Source of the DNA: an uncultured Bacilli bacterium
Lineage (GTDB): Bacteria; Bacillota_I; Bacilli_A; RFN20; CAG-826
Reading direction: 5' to 3'
Length of the DNA stretch: 7,133 bases
Assembly (NCBI GenBank): GCA_934133115.1
Contig: CAKPAV010000085.1
Location: 1-7,133 of the forward strand
Program-made: the position numbers and the translations under genes
Part shown: one piece after another, positions 5,343-7,133 of the stretch
Numbering within the stretch: position 1 is the first letter of the stretch
Layout: each line of letters begins with the position of its first letter
The notes under the pieces: model-generated
Database searches by the model: none
What the model was told of the DNA's origin: nothing
What the model saw: only the letters and a program-made list of their open reading frames with translations

Positions 5343-5996
5343 ATGAAAATGTTAAAAAATTCTCTTTTAATTTGTCTTGCTATTTTTGCTTTAACTTGCG
5401 GAGGAGTATATGCAACTTTTAATTATGCTCTTAATGATCCATCTTCTATAAATGGAGAAATCGTTGCTAATATTAACGAATTTAAGTATTTATTTCCAAA
5501 TACCGAAGAAGGAAAAAAACACGAACAATTAACAAATAATATTTTAAATGGAACCACAGAGAATCCGAATATAGGATTGAATAACCCTAATTCGAATATT
5601 AATAAAGTAATAAAAAGTCGTTCAGGAACATGGTGGGCAAATAGCAGTGTTCTAGGTAGTTGTGATGCATGGGAACAAAACAATTTATCAAATTTCTTTG
5701 ATGAAGATACAAAAGATATGTTCTTTTTAATTTATTTTCCTAATGGAGTATCAGATACATATTATTTGTTTACAATTACGGTGGATTTAGGGACATTAAA
5801 TAATCCAACTTTTGCATATGGAAAAGAATACGTTCAACCTATTTATCGTACGGTTTTAAAACAAAATGCCGATGGTGAATATGAAGCAGTTCAAACAGGT
5901 GTTGGAAAAGCAATGTCTGAAAAATATAAAAACTATCTTGGAGATTTTGTTTCATCCGCCCCATCATTTAATCCAACAACTTGGGTTGAAATCTAA
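5343..5996 (+). CDS. Second secreted protein with SipW-type signal peptide
   Basis: A 217-residue predicted exported protein of unrecognised family. It opens with a Lys-containing start, a hydrophobic run and GGVYATFNYA (residues 20-29), identical to the motif in the first operon gene. Cleavage after Ala24 by the adjacent SipW-like enzyme is expected. The rest differs from the first protein: an Asn-rich low-complexity stretch (about 61-90, NPNIGLNNPNSNINK), an aromatic segment GTWWANSSVLGSCDAWEQ with one Cys, then FFLIYFPNGVSDTYYLFTITVDLG. No sorting motif or C-terminal membrane anchor is seen. It starts one base after the peptidase stop, with AAAGGAG at 5326-5332 inside the peptidase gene, so translation is probably coupled. 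Its position parallels the tapA-sipW-tasA arrangement, suggesting an accessory or minor subunit, but that role is inferred from context only. Confidence 0.8.
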   Translation: MKMLKNSLLICLAIFALTCGGVYATFNYALNDPSSINGEIVANINEFKYLFPNTEEGKKHEQLTNNILNGTTENPNIGLNNPNSNINKVIKSRSGTWWANSSVLGSCDAWEQNNLSNFFDEDTKDMFFLIYFPNGVSDTYYLFTITVDLGTLNNPTFAYGKEYVQPIYRTVLKQNADGEYEAVQTGVGKAMSEKYKNYLGDFVSSAPSFNPTTWVEI

Positions 5997-6037
5997 AATA
6001 TCTTAGATTTTATGCTAATTAAAAAAAATTTGATATT

Positions 6038-6079
6038 AAAAACTTAGTTTAATAGCAAAAATTATACTAAGTTTTTTTT
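6038..6079 (+). terminator. Terminator of the secreted-protein operon
   Basis: AAAAACTTAGT (6038-6048) pairs with ACTAAGTTTTT (6066-6076). TAAT/ATTA pairs add to the inside of the stem. A run of eight T ends at 6079. It lies about 40 bp after the last operon gene. The stretch from 6080 to 6210 holds nothing I recognise. Confidence 0.85.
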
Positions 6080-6210
6080 GTTTATAAGCAACTTTTCTAA
6101 TGGGGTATTTTGATTTAAAAAATATAATAATGGCAATTAAAAAAATCTTCAATAGAAGTATAAAAGGCTGGCATTCAGGAAAAAATTACTATACACTCCA
6201 ATTAATTAAT

Positions 6211-6243
6211 AAAAAGTTTGATAGAATTAAAACGTATCAAACT
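6211..6243 (-). terminator. Terminator of the tRNA-Ser gene
   Basis: On the minus strand, AGTTTGATA (6243-6235) and TATCAAACT (6223-6215) form a perfect 9-bp stem with an 11-nt loop. A T-tract (6215-6211) follows. It lies 15 bp past the tRNA 3' end. Confidence 0.85.
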
Positions 6244-6257
6244 AATTGATTTTATCG

Positions 6258-6348
6258 TGGCGGAGAAAAGGGGATTTGAACCCCCGCTGGACTTTCATCC
6301 ACTGCTAGTTTTCGAAACTAGTCCCTTCAACCACTTGGGTATTTCTCC
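6258..6348 (-). tRNA. tRNA-Ser (anticodon CGA)
   Basis: A 91-nt class II tRNA. The acceptor stem GGAGAAA (6348-6342) pairs with TTTCTCC (6268-6262), followed by discriminator G and an encoded CCA (6260-6258). The anticodon stem CTAGT/ACTAG encloses the loop TTCGAAA with anticodon CGA (6314-6312), which reads UCG serine codons. The long variable arm and the T-arm GGGGG-TTCAAAT-CCCCT fit tRNA-Ser. The encoded CCA is usual in Bacillota. It is transcribed opposite to its neighbours. A TTGACT and a TATAAC lie just upstream, but their 12-bp spacing is too short to be a convincing promoter. Confidence 0.95.
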
Positions 6349-6426
6349 ATGTTATAATGATAGCATAAAGTCAATAGTGATAAAAATAATTTTTTAAATA
6401 GCTAATTGTTTGCATACAACAAATAT

Positions 6427-6457
6427 TTGAACAATGATACAAATAAATCTTTATATT
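6427..6457 (+). promoter_or_regulatory. Possible promoter of the small membrane protein gene
   Basis: TTGAAC (6427-6432) and TATATT (6452-6457) are separated by 19 bp, which is long for sigma-A. It is the best candidate in the spacer between the divergent tRNA and the gene at 6505, but the support is weak. Confidence 0.3.
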
Positions 6458-6504
6458 TAATTGATTATATGTTAGACTATTTATCAGAAAAGGAGAGGCA
6501 ATTT

Positions 6505-6999
6505 ATGAATAATATAATCAAAATCGATGGAGTTGGAGAACTCAGTGTTACAGAGAACATTTGGACTGGAGCAAGAACTTTATTTATTAATGGAATAAAG
6601 TTACAAAAAGTTTCCAAAAAACAATTTAGTTGTGTTATTGATGGACAAGAATTAAATGCTTTTCTTGAAGGAAATTTCTTGACTGGACTCAAGTGCAACG
6701 TTAATGGGCAAAAGTACCAAATTAGTGAACCGGCGACACCATATGAATATGTTTTAGCATTTATTCCATTTGTTTTTATCATGGTTTGGGGGAATGTCCC
6801 AAGCTTAATTAAGATTTTCCCTGTTGTAAGTGGCGCTATTGGTGGATTAATTAGTGGTATATTCGCTGTTGTTAGCTTATATGTCATGAAATTAACTAAA
6901 AAGCCATATTGGAAAATATTAATTGGTTTAGGATTCTTTGTACTAACTGTACTTATTTGTTATTTGATTGCATTAGCAATTTTATCAACAGTTAAATAA
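6505..6999 (+). CDS. Small membrane protein of unknown function
   Basis: A 164-residue protein I do not recognise. Residues 1-75 are soluble and look beta-rich, with repeated short strands (GELSVTENIW, TLFINGIKLQKV, FSCVIDGQELNAFLEGNF, LKCNVNGQKYQIS). Three hydrophobic segments follow at about 82-97, 103-129 and 136-160. The order suggests a small cytosolic or surface domain tethered to a three-helix membrane part. The ATG at 6505 is chosen because AGGAGAGG (6491-6498) lies six bases upstream; an in-frame ATG at 6406 has no ribosome binding site. It is monocistronic, bounded by the divergent tRNA and its own terminator. Nothing in the context indicates a role. Confidence 0.8.
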   Translation: MNNIIKIDGVGELSVTENIWTGARTLFINGIKLQKVSKKQFSCVIDGQELNAFLEGNFLTGLKCNVNGQKYQISEPATPYEYVLAFIPFVFIMVWGNVPSLIKIFPVVSGAIGGLISGIFAVVSLYVMKLTKKPYWKILIGLGFFVLTVLICYLIALAILSTVK

Positions 7000-7009
7000 A
7001 ACAAAATTT

Positions 7010-7032
7010 AAAAAGCCGAAAGGCTTTTTTTT
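7010..7032 (+). terminator. Terminator after the small membrane protein gene
   Basis: AAAAAGCC (7010-7017), a GAAA tetraloop and GGCTTTTT (7022-7029) form a compact perfect stem. The T-run continues to 7032, 10 bp after the stop codon. Confidence 0.93.
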
Positions 7033-7053
7033 ATATTCTTTTAAAAAAAAATA

Positions 7054-7081
7054 TTGAATATTGCTCAATATTGATTATAAT
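7054..7081 (+). promoter_or_regulatory. Promoter of the gene at the right edge
   Basis: TTGAAT (7054-7059) is followed after 16 bp by a perfect TATAAT (7076-7081). The spacer holds repeated AATATTG elements that can pair (AATATTGAATATTGCTCAAT, 7050-7069) and could be an operator. The predicted start is near 7088. Confidence 0.6.
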
Positions 7082-7129
7082 AGAACTAACCTGTAAACTT
7101 TATTTGGGAAAATGTAACAAGGTGGGCAT

Positions 7130-7133
7130 ATGG
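7130..7133 (+). CDS. Possible start of a further gene (only the start codon is visible)
   Basis: An ATG at 7130 is preceded by AAGGTGGG (7119-7126), a fair ribosome binding site, about 40 nt after the predicted transcript start. Only four bases of the gene are in the window, so the product cannot be named. Confidence 0.35.

Noticed and set aside
2374..6348. Integrative element between the recombinase and the tRNA-Ser gene
   Set aside because: The tRNA 3' end faces this region, but I found no direct repeat of it near the recombinase, and there is no excisionase, replication or phage gene. The local inverted repeats explain the recombinase better.
6477..6887. 136-residue minus-strand open frame
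   Set aside because: It lies opposite the small membrane protein gene, which has a good ribosome binding site and coherent membrane helices. The minus frame has no start signal.
1..7133. CRISPR array or tandem repeat cluster
   Set aside because: No regularly spaced direct repeats were seen; the only strong repeats are inverted pairs.

Overview
The window looks like chromosomal DNA from a low-GC Gram-positive bacterium (Bacillota; perhaps a gut Erysipelotrichia, RF39 or related lineage). The evidence is strong AT bias, AGGAGG-type ribosome binding sites, A/T-rich sigma-A-like promoters, hairpin-plus-T-tract terminators, and families typical of that phylum. All complete genes end in TAA and tryptophan is encoded by TGG, so nothing suggests the Mycoplasma code. 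The exact taxon cannot be read from the sequence.

Layout. Positions 1-582 (minus strand) hold the N-terminal 194 codons of a lactaldehyde reductase (FucO, iron-dependent alcohol dehydrogenase family). A divergent AT-rich spacer (583-890) carries its promoter and operator-like inverted repeats. It also carries a plus-strand promoter, a structured leader and an intrinsic terminator that ends just before a MepA-like MATE efflux gene (891-2231). The leader is a candidate transcription-regulating riboswitch; the gene context points to the guanidine-IV (mepA) class.

The most interesting part is 2374-5996. A tyrosine recombinase (2374-3357) is followed by a three-gene operon: a TasA/camelysin-type secreted protein, a SipW-like (ER-type) signal peptidase with an extra C-terminal domain, and a second secreted protein sharing the same signal-peptide motif. 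A perfect 23-bp inverted repeat (3314-3336 and 3465-3487) encloses 128 bp. The left copy lies inside the last codons of the recombinase gene and the right copy lies in the operon leader. The enclosed DNA carries a good promoter that now reads into the operon and a second promoter that reads the opposite way. I infer a recombinase-driven invertible promoter switch giving phase-variable expression of a secreted surface or matrix protein system. Inversion would also replace the recombinase C-terminal tail. Both orientations encode a complete recombinase.

The operon ends at a strong terminator (6038-6079). Then come a minus-strand tRNA-Ser(CGA) with its own terminator, a small membrane protein of unknown function (6505-6999) with a terminator, and the promoter and leader of a further gene that barely enters the window at its right edge.
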